Counted from the first letter of the stretch, positions 1 through 9,428 are shown. The stretch: DNA of 64,000 nt from Asaia sp003994335 (GCF_037151175.1 NZ_JBBCOR010000006.1:62001-126000), one strand, 5' to 3'. Notes: generated from the sequence alone by a model not told the origin. Numbers and translations: made by a program.

Positions 1-417
1 TGTCCCACGTATGAGCGCGCCCCCGACATAGGTGAGATTGATCGAAAGCCCGTCGATTTTCGGCTCTGCGACAAAAGCAAGCGCATCCGCTGCGGCCGCA
101 TCAAGCCCGAGAAAGCGCGCAGCCTTGGTCACGAAGGCATCGAATTCCTCGGTGGTAAAGACATTGTCGAGCGAGAGCATGGGTAGGCGATGCCCCTGCT
201 TGCCAAACGCTGAATCCGGGGCAGCCCCGACGCTATCTGTCACCCCGCCCTGGGTTTTGAGCTCGGGATAGGTTTCCTCCAGCGCGACGAGGTCGCGTCG
301 CGTGGAGTCATATTCCGCATCCGAGACTTCCGGCGCGTCATTCTGATAATAGGCCGCGTTCCAGCGCGCGATGAGCGCCGCAAGCCGGGCGTGTTCTCTG
401 GCGTGGATATCGTCCAT
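1..417 (-). CDS. ligA: NAD-dependent DNA ligase LigA, N-terminal part (cut by window edge)
   Basis: This is the first 139 residues of bacterial DNA ligase, which seals nicks in duplex DNA using NAD+. The nucleotidyltransferase lysine lies in a KIDG motif (Lys120) inside the stretch AEPKIDGLS. Upstream is the Ia-domain region that binds NMN, with an AAYYQNDAPEVSDAEYD stretch typical of LigA. The ATG at 417 overlaps the recN stop in a TAATG arrangement, so translation is probably coupled to recN. The OB, zinc-finger, HhH and BRCT regions lie outside the window. It is the last visible gene of the long cell-wall and division cluster. Family assignment is secure. Confidence 0.95.
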   Translation of the reverse strand, partial: MDDIHAREHARLAALIARWNAAYYQNDAPEVSDAEYDSTRRDLVALEETYPELKTQGGVTDSVGAAPDSAFGKQGHRLPMLSLDNVFTTEEFDAFVTKAARFLGLDAAAADALAFVAEPKIDGLSINLTYVGGALIRGT

Positions 418-2132
418 TACTCTTGTTCCAGAAGACTGTCTGCTGCCGTGCGGGCGGCATCCGTGATGGTTTCTCCGGCGAGCATGCGGGCAATCTCCTC
501 GCGACGCTCCTCCGCCGAGAGCTTCTCTGCCAGCGTCTCGGTGCGCTCCTTGCGGATGCGCTTGCTGATGCGCAGATGCTGATCGCCCCGCGCTGCAACC
601 TGTGGGCTGTGGGTGACCACGAGCACCTGAACATCCTGTGCGACACGGTGCAGACGATCACCGATGGAGGAGGCCGTGGCGCCACCTACGCCGGAATCAA
701 CCTCGTCGAATACGAGTGTGGGTATGGCGGAGCGCTCGGCCAGAACCACCTTGAGCGCGAGCATGAGCCGCGAGAGTTCACCGCCCGAGGCGACCTTGGC
801 CAGAGGGCCGGGAGGCTGGCCCGGGTTGGCGGCGATCAGGAAAGACGCCTGCTCCTTGCCCCGCAGGTTCCAGGCCTCTGGTTCAAGTGGGGTGAGCGCG
901 ACGATAAAACGCGCGCGTTCGAGGCGGACGGGTTTGAGCTCGGCCATGACGGCTGTCTCCAGACGGCGCGCGGCTCGCGCCCGGATCTGGCTCAAAGCCT
1001 CGGCTTCAGTCGCAAAAACCTCGCGCGCTGCCTTTGTCTCGGCCTGGAGTTGCTCGATACGCGCATTTCCGGAATCGAGCGCCTCGAGCCGCGCCTGCAG
1101 GCTGGCCAGCAAGGCCGCGAGCTCATTGACCCCGACACCATGCTTGCGCCCGGCGGCACGCAGGGCAAAGAGGCGCTCCTCGGTCTCTTCAAGCAGTTTG
1201 GGGTCTGTGTCGGCGTCGGCGGCAAGGCGCGAGAGCAGGGTTTCGGCTTCGGCCAGTGCCTCTTCCGCCTTTTCCAGCGCTGCCAGAGCTTCCTGCGCCT
1301 GATGCTGCTGGGCCGAACTGGGCGCAGACTCATCCCCCGGCGCCGGAAGGAGACGCGCCAGCGTGCGGCTGGCATTGCGCAGGGCGGCGGCGGGTGTAGC
1401 CGACCGACGGTCGCGTGGTGTCAGCTCGGAGAGAGCCGCGGCAATAGCCTCGCCCCGGCGCTCATTCTGCTGCAAACCGATGCGCAGAGCCGCGAGCTGC
1501 TCTTCCTCATCTTCCTGCGGCGCGAGGGCGGACAGATCCTCAACCGATTGCCTCAGCCAGTCTTCTTCGCGTCGCGTGGCCTCCATTTCCGACTGGGCGG
1601 CGGCGAGGGCAGCCGTCGCCTCGATCCAGCGGCGGTACCCGCGTGCAACAGCGTCCCGCGCACGGCGATCGACGCCGAATGCGTCAAGCAGATCGAGATG
1701 GGTGCTCTGATCGGCCAGACCCATCTGGTCATGCTGCCCCTGAATCTCGACCAGCAGCGCGGCAATACGCCGCAGTAGTCCCACCCCGATCGGCTGATCA
1801 TTGACATAGGCCCGTGAGCGCGAGTCTGTCGTGACCGTTCGGCGCAGCACGAGGGGCTCGTGAGGGTCATCGAGGGCGATGCCTTGCTCAGCGAGAAGCT
1901 GATGAACGGGATGCCCATCGGGTATCTCGAAACAGGCTGACACGGCCGCCTGGTCGGCTCCGGCGCGTACCAGACCGCCACTGGCGCGATCGCCCAGGGT
2001 CAGGCTGAGTGAGTCGAGGAGGATGGATTTGCCCGCGCCTGTCTCACCCGTCAGTACCGTAAGCCCGGGATGGAACGGCAGATCGAGCCTCTCGATCAGG
2101 ACGATGTCGCGTATCGAGAGGTGAGTCAGCAT
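417..2132 (-). CDS. recN: DNA repair protein RecN (SMC-like ATPase)
   Basis: RecN is a cytoplasmic SMC-related ATPase that acts in recombinational repair of double-strand breaks. The 571-residue length fits the family. Walker A is GETGAGKS at residues 29-36. The middle (about 170-370) is Glu/Ala/Leu/Arg-rich and coiled-coil-like. The ABC signature ASGGELSRLM and Walker B LVFDEVDSGVGG follow near residues 450-480. It sits between bamD (78-base gap) and ligA (1-base overlap), the usual place at the end of the alphaproteobacterial dcw cluster. In many bacteria recN is SOS-induced, but I saw no LexA-type box directly in front of it. Confidence 0.96.
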   Translation of the reverse strand: MLTHLSIRDIVLIERLDLPFHPGLTVLTGETGAGKSILLDSLSLTLGDRASGGLVRAGADQAAVSACFEIPDGHPVHQLLAEQGIALDDPHEPLVLRRTVTTDSRSRAYVNDQPIGVGLLRRIAALLVEIQGQHDQMGLADQSTHLDLLDAFGVDRRARDAVARGYRRWIEATAALAAAQSEMEATRREEDWLRQSVEDLSALAPQEDEEEQLAALRIGLQQNERRGEAIAAALSELTPRDRRSATPAAALRNASRTLARLLPAPGDESAPSSAQQHQAQEALAALEKAEEALAEAETLLSRLAADADTDPKLLEETEERLFALRAAGRKHGVGVNELAALLASLQARLEALDSGNARIEQLQAETKAAREVFATEAEALSQIRARAARRLETAVMAELKPVRLERARFIVALTPLEPEAWNLRGKEQASFLIAANPGQPPGPLAKVASGGELSRLMLALKVVLAERSAIPTLVFDEVDSGVGGATASSIGDRLHRVAQDVQVLVVTHSPQVAARGDQHLRISKRIRKERTETLAEKLSAEERREEIARMLAGETITDAARTAADSLLEQE

Positions 2133-2210
2133 GGAAGGGGGTCCCGATTATTCAGCGTGGAAATCGCGCAGCCGGGCAGAGACCATAGCGGCGCAACAGT
2201 CTCGGCGGGA

Positions 2211-3089
2211 TCAGAAGACCGAGTGCCACATGCGGCCGAAGAAGCCACGCTGCGTGGAGCCGGGAACCACACTGTGATCGGCGAGCAGGTTGCGGTTGCG
2301 CAGCATATTGTAGCTGTAACGATACCACTGGCTGTTCGGGTAATTATACCCGAGGACCGATGCGGCCTTGCGGGCTTCGTCCACAAGACCAAGCTCAAGA
2401 TTGACTTCGACGATACGCTCGAGCGCTTCGGCAACGTGATTGGTCGTCTGGAAGTCCGCCACCACGCGCTGGTAGCGGCCAAGCGCGGCTTCGTAATTAT
2501 GCTGTTGCTGATAATAACGCCCGACAAGCATTTCCTTGCCTGCCAGATGGTCGCGGCAGAGATCGATCTTGAGCTGGGCATCGCGCGCATAAGCCGTTTG
2601 AGGGAAGCGTGTAACAACTTCCTCAAGCGCATTCAGTGCCTCAACGGTTCCCTGCTGGTCACGCTGGACCTCGGCAATCTGCTCGTAATAGCAGAGTGCG
2701 CGCAGATAATAGGCATAGGCGGCGTCAGGGCTGGTTGGATGCAGCAACAGATAGCGCTCGAGCTGCTGGACGGAGAGCGCATATTCGCCCTGCAGATAAT
2801 AGGCATAGCCTTCCATCAGCTCGGCATTACCAACATAGCCGGAATAAGGATAATTCTGCTGCAGCAGCTCGAATTCGCCGCTCGCCAGGGTGTAACGCTT
2901 CGAATGCAGCGCATCGATACCGTAATTATACAGTGCCTCGGCGCTCGCGACTTTGGGTGCCTTGACCTCTTCCTTGTTCGAAAAGAGGGAGCAGCCGCTC
3001 AGCAGCAGAAAACTGCTTGCCATTGTTGCGGCAGCGAGACGCTGACGCTTGCGCGCAGGAGGTACGTTACGTTCTGTGTTCTGATGCAT
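2211..3089 (-). CDS. bamD: Outer membrane assembly lipoprotein BamD
   Basis: BamD is the essential TPR lipoprotein of the BAM complex, which inserts beta-barrel proteins into the outer membrane. The chosen ATG (3089) gives 292 residues. It is preceded by GGAAGAG about 5 bases upstream and puts a lipoprotein signal at the N-terminus: basic start, hydrophobic stretch, lipobox LLSGC with Cys33. An open frame extends upstream to 3242, but that would bury the signal peptide. TPR-like repeats fill the rest, including ALYNYGIDAL and AYAYYLRALCYYEQ. It lies between lpxC and recN. BamE is encoded near 62.0-62.6 kb. Confidence 0.95.
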   Translation of the reverse strand: MHQNTERNVPPARKRQRLAAATMASSFLLLSGCSLFSNKEEVKAPKVASAEALYNYGIDALHSKRYTLASGEFELLQQNYPYSGYVGNAELMEGYAYYLQGEYALSVQQLERYLLLHPTSPDAAYAYYLRALCYYEQIAEVQRDQQGTVEALNALEEVVTRFPQTAYARDAQLKIDLCRDHLAGKEMLVGRYYQQQHNYEAALGRYQRVVADFQTTNHVAEALERIVEVNLELGLVDEARKAASVLGYNYPNSQWYRYSYNMLRNRNLLADHSVVPGSTQRGFFGRMWHSVF

Positions 3090-3168
3090 GCCGACTCTTC
3101 CACTAACGAACGGTCTTATATCACGCCTGACCATTCGCGGAAGACCTGGGCGCATGAGATCGTTTCTC

Positions 3169-4176
3169 TTACGCCGTTGCGCGCAATTCCGTTCTCGACG
3201 ATTCTTCACTACCGACGAAACGCCAGTTCTCGGCGGAGGCAAACAAGGCTCTCAGCAGCTTGTTATTAAGCGTATGCCCCGATTTATGGCCCATGAAACC
3301 GGCTTGGAGCGTATGCCCGGCCAGATAGAGATCGCCCACGGCATCCATGAGCTTGTGGCGCACGAATTCCTTGGGATGACGCAGCCCGCAGGGATTCAGA
3401 ACCGTTTCGCCTTCGACCACGATCGCGTTATGCAACGATCCACCCCGAGCGAGCCCCATCTTCTGAAGCGCCTCGATTTCCTTGCGCTCGACGAAGGTAC
3501 GGCAGAAACCGACTTCCTGACGAAAACGCTCCAGGCTGAGTGGCATGGCGTGGCGTTGCTGGCCGATCACCGACGCCGAGAAGTCAATGGACATGGCGAG
3601 AGCAAAGCCGGAACGGGCCGGGCGCAGCTCGGCGAAAGCACCGCTCTCTTCCTCGACATGGACAGGGCGCAGGACTTCAATGACGGCGCGCGGCAACTCC
3701 AGAATCTGGGTGCCAGCGCACTGGATGAGAAAATCGAACTCCGCAGCGGAGCCATCCAGAACGGGAGTCTCGGGGCCGTCGATCTCGATAAGGGCGTTAT
3801 CGATGCCATTGGCATGAAGCGCCGCCATAAGATGCTCGATCGTGGCAACGCGGATCTCCGGGGTGCCGGAATTTGCGATGACCGTGCTGAGACGAGTGCA
3901 GACAACATTGTCGTAGCGCGCGGCGATAGGCGCTGAGCCGGTCAGATCAACGCGCTCGAAAACGATGCCGTGGCCTGCCGGTGCCGGGTTGAGCGTCATG
4001 CGTACCTGTGCACCGCTGTGCAGGCCGATACCTACGCAGGTGATAGCCTTCTTGAGCGTGTTCTGAAGCGGGGTACGTGGCGCGTTGCCGGGAAGGATCG
4101 AGAAGGAGGAGGGCGTAGAGGAGAGCGGGAGAGGCACGATCGATGCTTTGAACGGTGTTTCGGCCGTGATCTGCAT
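3169..4176 (-). CDS. lpxC: UDP-3-O-acyl-N-acetylglucosamine deacetylase LpxC
   Basis: LpxC is the zinc enzyme for the committed step of lipid A synthesis. Its family zinc and catalytic motifs are visible: EHLMAAL (first zinc His), KLMDAVGDLYLAGH (His and Asp ligands) and GHKSGHTLNNKLL (catalytic His region). The N-terminus has about 40 extra residues rich in Ser/Pro before the usual TLKKAITCVGIGLHSG start. No other Met falls in that stretch and an AAGGAG lies 11 bases before the ATG, so the extension looks real. It follows ftsZ after a 167-base gap with its own candidate promoter. Confidence 0.95.
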   Translation of the reverse strand: MQITAETPFKASIVPLPLSSTPSSFSILPGNAPRTPLQNTLKKAITCVGIGLHSGAQVRMTLNPAPAGHGIVFERVDLTGSAPIAARYDNVVCTRLSTVIANSGTPEIRVATIEHLMAALHANGIDNALIEIDGPETPVLDGSAAEFDFLIQCAGTQILELPRAVIEVLRPVHVEEESGAFAELRPARSGFALAMSIDFSASVIGQQRHAMPLSLERFRQEVGFCRTFVERKEIEALQKMGLARGGSLHNAIVVEGETVLNPCGLRHPKEFVRHKLMDAVGDLYLAGHTLQAGFMGHKSGHTLNNKLLRALFASAENWRFVGSEESSRTELRATA

Positions 4177-4234
4177 GATGAGAGGCTCTCCTTGGTTTGG
4201 GCCGGTTTAAGCCCGGATCCTGCGGAAAGCTGTA

Positions 4235-4263
4235 ACCGCTATGAGGGAGAGCAGACCAGTCAA
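4235..4263 (-). promoter_or_regulatory. Candidate sigma-70 promoter of lpxC
   Basis: On the minus strand TTGACT (4258-4263) is followed after 17 bases by AGCGGT (4235-4240), or after 16 by TAGCGG. The -35 is good and the -10 poor. Its position about 60 bases before the lpxC start, downstream of a hairpin after ftsZ, suggests lpxC can be transcribed separately. This is inference from sequence only. Confidence 0.35.
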
Positions 4264-4292
4264 TGTTTATTGCCAAGTATTACGGCCTAAGG

Positions 4293-4325
4293 TCCTGAAA
4301 CTGAAGTCGATTTTCAGTTTCAGGA
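4293..4325 (-). terminator. Perfect 13-bp hairpin after ftsZ
   Basis: TCCTGAAACTGAA (4293-4305) and its exact complement (4313-4325) form a 13-bp stem with a 7-base loop, 18 bases beyond the ftsZ stop. On the minus strand it is followed by CCTTAGG rather than a U-run. It is therefore either a weak or partial terminator, or an mRNA-stabilising hairpin that separates ftsZ from lpxC expression. Confidence 0.5.
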
Positions 4326-4343
4326 TGTGACGTAACGCCCGCC

Positions 4344-5831
4344 TCAGCGTCCCTGTTCGCGTCGCAGGAAAGCCGGAATATCAAGGCCGTTCTCGTCACC
4401 GGCGTCATGAGACGCGCTCACCCGTGGCATCTCCTCACGTTCCACGACGGTCGGTTCATTGCGCGCCGGTTCGTGATGAGTCGGCGTGGTCGAGGAGACA
4501 GGGCGCCCGCGCAGGGCGCCGGTCACGATTCCGAACAGGCTGCGCGGCTGGGACTGGGGTTCTGGCGCCGGACGCTGTCCCTGATCCGAAAAGAGGCCCG
4601 CGCGCGGTGACGGCGCATGCGGCTGAGGCTGTTTCGCAGCCTGCTGCGGTACCGTATGCGGCGACGGAGCCGCCGAGGCGCCACCCTGATTATCCAGCGT
4701 GTAGTGAGGCTGCTGACGAGGCACCGAGGCGTAGGTCGAGGCGGGCTGGAACGGGGGCTGAGAGCCGCTGCCCTGAGTCACCTCGGCACCGTCCGGGGCG
4801 ACGGGCGCTGGCTCAGATGTCTCGGCATGGGTCTCGACGATTTCAGGCTCAGGCACACGGCTGCCATCGATACCGGTTGCGACAACCGATACGCGCATCC
4901 GCCCATTGAGCGATGGATCGATGGCCGAGCCCCAGATCACGATGGCATCATCCGACACTTCCTGGCGGATGCGCTCGACGGCCTGATCGACTTCATACAG
5001 CGTCATGTCGTCGCCGCCGGTGATGTTGATCAACAGGCCACGCGCGCCGGACATCGAGGAGTCTTCGAGCAGCGGGTTGGAGATTGCGCGATTCGCGGCT
5101 TCAAGCGCTCGATCCTCGCCTTCCGTTTCGCCCGTTCCCATCATGGCCTTGCCCATTTCCGCCATGACGGTGCGGATATCGGCGAAGTCGAGGTTGACCA
5201 GGCCGGGGGCCATCATCAGATCGGTCACGCCACGGACGCCCATATAGAGCACTTCGTCTGCCATCTTGAACGCTTCACGCAGCGTCGTATGCATGGTGGC
5301 CATGCGAAAGAGATTCTGGTTGGGGATGACGATCAGGGTATCGACATATTGCTGAAGTTCGGCAATGCCCGCTTCAGCGGCTTTCTTGCGGCGCCCGCCT
5401 TCAAAGCCAAAAGGTGTGCTGACGACGCCCACGGTCAGGATCTTGCGCTCGCGTGCCATTCTCGCGATCACCGGAGCCGCGCCTGTGCCCGTGCCACCGC
5501 CCATTCCCGCCGTCACGAACACCATATGCGCGCCGTCGATGTGGCGCGCGATCTCATCGGCGGCTTCCTCGGCGGCAGCCTTGCCGATTTCGGGCTTTGC
5601 GCCTGCACCGAGACCCTGGGTGAGGTGCGGGCCAAGCTGAACCCGACGCTCGGCGCGCGAACCGGCAAGAGCCTGCGCATCGGTATTGGCCACGACAAAC
5701 TCGACGCCCTGAAGCTGCATCTCGATCATGTTGTTGACGGCATTCATGCCACCGCCGCCCACACCGATGACGGTGATACGGGGAGAAAAATCAGAATAGT
5801 TGTATTGCGGGGCAGTGAGATTGAGCGTCAT
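4344..5831 (-). CDS. ftsZ: Cell division protein FtsZ
   Basis: FtsZ is the tubulin-like GTPase that forms the Z ring. The tubulin signature GGGTGTG is at residues 111-117, after the N-terminal strand VIGVGGGGMNAV. The conserved GTPase and polymerisation domains run to about residue 325. A long linker follows (about 325-480), rich in Pro, Gln, Ala and Glu as is usual in alphaproteobacteria. The C-terminal peptide is DIPAFLRREQGR (484-495), the FtsA/partner-binding tail. At 495 residues it is long because of the linker. It lies 83 bases after ftsA. Confidence 0.98.
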   Translation of the reverse strand: MTLNLTAPQYNYSDFSPRITVIGVGGGGMNAVNNMIEMQLQGVEFVVANTDAQALAGSRAERRVQLGPHLTQGLGAGAKPEIGKAAAEEAADEIARHIDGAHMVFVTAGMGGGTGTGAAPVIARMARERKILTVGVVSTPFGFEGGRRKKAAEAGIAELQQYVDTLIVIPNQNLFRMATMHTTLREAFKMADEVLYMGVRGVTDLMMAPGLVNLDFADIRTVMAEMGKAMMGTGETEGEDRALEAANRAISNPLLEDSSMSGARGLLINITGGDDMTLYEVDQAVERIRQEVSDDAIVIWGSAIDPSLNGRMRVSVVATGIDGSRVPEPEIVETHAETSEPAPVAPDGAEVTQGSGSQPPFQPASTYASVPRQQPHYTLDNQGGASAAPSPHTVPQQAAKQPQPHAPSPRAGLFSDQGQRPAPEPQSQPRSLFGIVTGALRGRPVSSTTPTHHEPARNEPTVVEREEMPRVSASHDAGDENGLDIPAFLRREQGR

Positions 5832-5914
5832 GGCGTGATCCGAATAGGGCTGAAATCAGTCTCGAATGGCAGGAGAATGACTGTAGAGCATGAACTACAT
5901 AGGTTACTTTTTCC

Positions 5915-7315
5915 TCACGCGCGACCCCTAATGAAATGCACGAGGCGCTTTAGCATGCCTCCAGCGCGCGGCTCGGGGGCATCGGCGTCATGGAAGCTGC
6001 GATCAGCACCTGCAGCCCAGGCCAGCAGCCCCGAAGCGGTGGAGAAACCTGCAGAATTGGCCCCGATTTCAGGCAGGCCGACAATGCCCAGGGGACGGCC
6101 CAGTCTGACGGGACGATCCAGAATACGCGCCGCCATGGGGCCGACACCGTCGAGCAGAGACGCCCCCCCGGTCAGGACCACACGCTCGCGCCCGGTCCGA
6201 CCAAATCCCGCGTCGTCGAGCCTGTCGCGGACCAGTTCGAGTGTCTCCTCGATGCGCGGACGAATGGCGGAAACGAGCCGTGCCCGTGAAACGGTGGTCA
6301 ACGATCCCGCAGCTTCGCCGATTTTCTGAAGCGTGATCAGTTCGCTGCTGTCTTCGGCCGAAAGCTCGGCTGCGCCGTATTTGGTCTTCAGGCGCTCGGC
6401 TTCATCCAGCGATGTCGAGAGCATGCCCGCCAGATCGCGAGTGACATGCAGCCCCCCCACGGGCAGGAATGCGGTGTGGCGCAGCATTCCCTCGCCGAAT
6501 ACTGCGACCGAGGTCGTACCCCCGCCCATATCGACCACGGTTGCACCAAGTTCGCGCTCATCAGCGTCGAGTACCGAGAGTCCTGAGGCAAAAGCTGCAG
6601 AGACGAGATTGGTCATCTTGAGTTCGGAGCGCATCAGCACGGAATCGAGTGTACGAACGGCGGCCGTGGCCGCGTCGACGACATGCAGCCGTGCGGTGAG
6701 CTGTTCGCAGACCTGCCCACGCGGATCGACGATGCCGTAAGTATCGTCCACCGCGTAGCCAATGGGCAGGGTGTGGATGACCGTACGCCCCTCGGTGTAG
6801 GCGCGCGCCTGGCCTTCGGCCACGACACGGCTCATATCGGCTTCTCCGACTTCACGGCCGCCGATCGGCATGCGCGCGTTGAACAGCCGGCTCTCGGGAT
6901 GACCGCATGAGAGATTGACCGTGATATTGTCCAGTCGTCGGTCGGCCGCGTCTTCCGCCTGCCCGACAGTGGCCCTGATCGCCTGTTCGGCCTCCTTGAG
7001 ATCGACGATATTGCCGTTGCGTATCCCGCGTGAGCGCCGCCATCCATAGCCGAGAACGCGTAACGTGCCATCGGCCTCTCCCCGCCCGATCAGGCAGGTC
7101 ATCTTGGTCGAGCCGATATCGAGCACGCCGAAAACACCAACGCGCCAATGCCGCGGCAAAGCGGGCTCATCAGCCGGGGGTAATGCCAGGATATGGTCTT
7201 CTGACCGCTCCTGATTGCGTCGCCCCGTGCTTACTGGAAGCAGGGCGCGACTGCGGACGGTGCGACGGCGCTTCTTGCGGGGAGCTTCCGGATCGGTCGT
7301 GACGAGATCGTTCAT
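5915..7315 (-). CDS. ftsA: Cell division protein FtsA
   Basis: FtsA is the actin-like ATPase that ties FtsZ to the inner membrane. The phosphate-1 motif DIGSTK is at residues 66-71. VVDMGGGTT and LTGGASLLDG are the later nucleotide-binding motifs. The C-terminus GGMLKRLVHFIRGRA (452-466) is the amphipathic membrane-targeting helix. About 60 residues of basic, disordered sequence precede the actin-like core (KKRRR near residue 14), more than in E. coli FtsA. The start overlaps the ftsQ stop by 4 bases, which supports the long form. Confidence 0.96.
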   Translation of the reverse strand: MNDLVTTDPEAPRKKRRRTVRSRALLPVSTGRRNQERSEDHILALPPADEPALPRHWRVGVFGVLDIGSTKMTCLIGRGEADGTLRVLGYGWRRSRGIRNGNIVDLKEAEQAIRATVGQAEDAADRRLDNITVNLSCGHPESRLFNARMPIGGREVGEADMSRVVAEGQARAYTEGRTVIHTLPIGYAVDDTYGIVDPRGQVCEQLTARLHVVDAATAAVRTLDSVLMRSELKMTNLVSAAFASGLSVLDADERELGATVVDMGGGTTSVAVFGEGMLRHTAFLPVGGLHVTRDLAGMLSTSLDEAERLKTKYGAAELSAEDSSELITLQKIGEAAGSLTTVSRARLVSAIRPRIEETLELVRDRLDDAGFGRTGRERVVLTGGASLLDGVGPMAARILDRPVRLGRPLGIVGLPEIGANSAGFSTASGLLAWAAGADRSFHDADAPEPRAGGMLKRLVHFIRGRA

Positions 7316-8493
7316 TCTGCCGGGGCTCCATTGAGTGGCTGAGGGGCGGGCAAGGGGCGTTCCGCATCCTGTGGCGGAACCGGACGGGTCGCTGAGGGGC
7401 TTTGGGTCGGATGCGGTGCGGGAATCATCCGGTTGTTCCCTGCATCACCCGCAGTCGAGGGCGTTCGCTCCTTCATCGGTCGCATCGCCGGGCCGCGGCC
7501 CTGATCGGCACCTCTGTCGGTTTCCGAACGGCCACTCACCGGTTTCCTGGCTGGAGAGTCGACGCGGCTCTTCCCGCCATCGGTAGCGGAGGAAGGCGGC
7601 TTAGGCGCCGTATCCGAGTTCGCCGTGCCATCGGCAGGCTTGCCGTCGCTGTTCTCGGCTGCGGGTGCGTTCTGATGAATGACCATGCGGTCGGGAAGGC
7701 GCATGTCGATCGATACGACCGGGCGTTCCAGCAGACGGAATTGTGCCTGATACTGCGCCAGGCGGGCCAGTGCTGCCTGTTCCTGCCCTTCAGGCAAAAG
7801 CACGGAGGCGCCATCGCGCAGGGTTAGATTCCAGCGCCGCTGGCCGATCCGGACCGCGGCCACCACGAAATCCTTGACCACTGGATTGGCCGTCATCGCA
7901 TCTACAAGGGACGATGCGGCGACATTCGCCCCTTCACCCACCACAAGCGGCAGGCGAATGAAGGCCTGACCGTTCTTGCCTTCGAGCCCCTGATCAGGAA
8001 CTTTCTCTCCTGCGCGGTTGATTAGGATGAAATGGCCATGATCCTGCCAGACGGCAATTGGACTGCGCTCGACAATGCTCACGATCACCGTATCGGGCAT
8101 ATGGCGCGACACCATGGCATGATCGACAAAGGGCAGAGTGTCGATCCGGTCGCGCGCCGCCGAGACCGAAAACCCGAATATTGGCTGACCGACCGACGTG
8201 CCGAGCGCCTTCATCAGATCTTCTTCAGGAGTGAGATTGCGTCCCTCGACACGAATGGTCTTGATCTGGAATGGCAGGTACTGGACCAGTTTCGCGCGGT
8301 AAGGTGCGAAACGGGATTCCGAGCTCGACAGATGCAATGCCGAAATTCCGAATCCCGCCAGCCCGAGCAGGATGAGAAAAGCGACGAACAGACGCAGCCC
8401 GCGCTTGTGCCGGCGCATGAACAGCGCGAGACGGGCAGGCCTGTCCTGCTGCACCGGGCCGCGATAAGGCGCGTCTGGCCGTCTGTTTTTCAT
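7312..8493 (-). CDS. ftsQ: Cell division protein FtsQ with long disordered tail
   Basis: FtsQ is the bitopic divisome scaffold that binds FtsL and FtsB. It has a basic cytoplasmic start, one membrane segment (about 33-54), a POTRA domain beginning near residue 76 (FQIKTIRVEGRNLT), and the FtsQ beta domain to about 270. Residues 273-393 form a periplasmic tail of low complexity, rich in Pro, Ala, Ser, Asp and Arg, which is unusual for the family (E. coli FtsQ is about 276 residues). The gene overlaps ddl and ftsA by 4 bases each. Confidence 0.94.
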   Translation of the reverse strand: MKNRRPDAPYRGPVQQDRPARLALFMRRHKRGLRLFVAFLILLGLAGFGISALHLSSSESRFAPYRAKLVQYLPFQIKTIRVEGRNLTPEEDLMKALGTSVGQPIFGFSVSAARDRIDTLPFVDHAMVSRHMPDTVIVSIVERSPIAVWQDHGHFILINRAGEKVPDQGLEGKNGQAFIRLPLVVGEGANVAASSLVDAMTANPVVKDFVVAAVRIGQRRWNLTLRDGASVLLPEGQEQAALARLAQYQAQFRLLERPVVSIDMRLPDRMVIHQNAPAAENSDGKPADGTANSDTAPKPPSSATDGGKSRVDSPARKPVSGRSETDRGADQGRGPAMRPMKERTPSTAGDAGNNRMIPAPHPTQSPSATRPVPPQDAERPLPAPQPLNGAPAE

Positions 8494-9428
8494 GCAGGGC
8501 GTTTACCGCGTGTCGTCAGGGCGTCACGCACCAGCCAGTCGCAGAGCTCGGGGTAGGAAATGCCGCAATAGGCTGCCTGCTCGGGCAAAAGTGAGGTTGC
8601 CGTCATGCCGGGCTGCGTATTGACCTCCAGCAGGATCAAGCGGGCGTTGTCCTCGTCATAGCGGAAGTCGGAGCGTGAGGCACCGGAGCATCCAAGCGCC
8701 TTGTGCGCCGCTTCTGCACAGCGCAGGGCCTGTTCGAAAATCGCCTCAGGGACCTGCGCCGGAACATGATGCACCGAGCCGCCAGGCGCGTATTTGGCAT
8801 CGAAATCATAGAAATCACCGGTCGGCGAAGCTGCCACGATATCGGTCACGGTCAGGGCGCGATCACCCAGCACCGCGACGGTGAGCTCGCGACCGGGGAT
8901 GTATTCCTCGACCAGCGCCTCATGGCCATAGGCCCAGCCTGCGGCGATAGTCTGACGGCGATTACTGCCGGTGCGTACGATCTCGACCCCGAAGGACGAG
9001 CCTTCCGCAACAGGTTTCACGACATAGGGTGTGGGGAGCGGATCCGCGTCCGCCAGCTCCTCCATGGTGACCACACGCCCTTCTGCCACGGGCAGCCCGG
9101 CAGCGGCGAAGACCCGTCGCGAGGCGTCCTTGTCCATGGCGAGTGCAGACGCTCGGATGGAGGAATGGGTGTAGGGCAGGCCCAACCATTCCAGCACGCC
9201 CTGAATGGCGCCATCTTCACCCAGCGGGCCATGGAGTGCGTTGAACACCACATCGGGTGCGGCAGCGCGCAATGCCCTGATCGTCTCCACCAGATCGGGA
9301 CCGGCATCGACACTCACCACGTCATGACCGGCCTCGACAAGAGCCTGCGCCACGCCCGCGCCGCTACGCAGGCTGACGGGACGCTCGCTGGAAATTCCTC
9401 CCTGCAGGACGGCAATTTTCAGGCTCAT
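8490..9428 (-). CDS. ddl: D-alanine--D-alanine ligase
   Basis: This ATP-grasp enzyme makes D-Ala-D-Ala for the peptidoglycan stem peptide. Visible motifs are GGISSERPVSLRSG at the N-terminus, NALHGPLGEDGAIQG, the ATP-binding PYVVKPVAEGSSFGV, and the C-terminal metal site LILLEVNTQPGMT. Its length of 312 residues matches DdlB. It overlaps murB upstream and ftsQ downstream by 4 bases, the standard dcw position. It acts in the cytoplasm just before MurF. Confidence 0.97.
   Translation of the reverse strand: MSLKIAVLQGGISSERPVSLRSGAGVAQALVEAGHDVVSVDAGPDLVETIRALRAAAPDVVFNALHGPLGEDGAIQGVLEWLGLPYTHSSIRASALAMDKDASRRVFAAAGLPVAEGRVVTMEELADADPLPTPYVVKPVAEGSSFGVEIVRTGSNRRQTIAAGWAYGHEALVEEYIPGRELTVAVLGDRALTVTDIVAASPTGDFYDFDAKYAPGGSVHHVPAQVPEAIFEQALRCAEAAHKALGCSGASRSDFRYDEDNARLILLEVNTQPGMTATSLLPEQAAYCGISYPELCDWLVRDALTTRGKRPA

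Noticed and set aside
3090..3242. BamD start 51 codons upstream
   Set aside because: It would place the lipoprotein signal in the middle of the chain. The ATG at 3089 has a good ribosome site.
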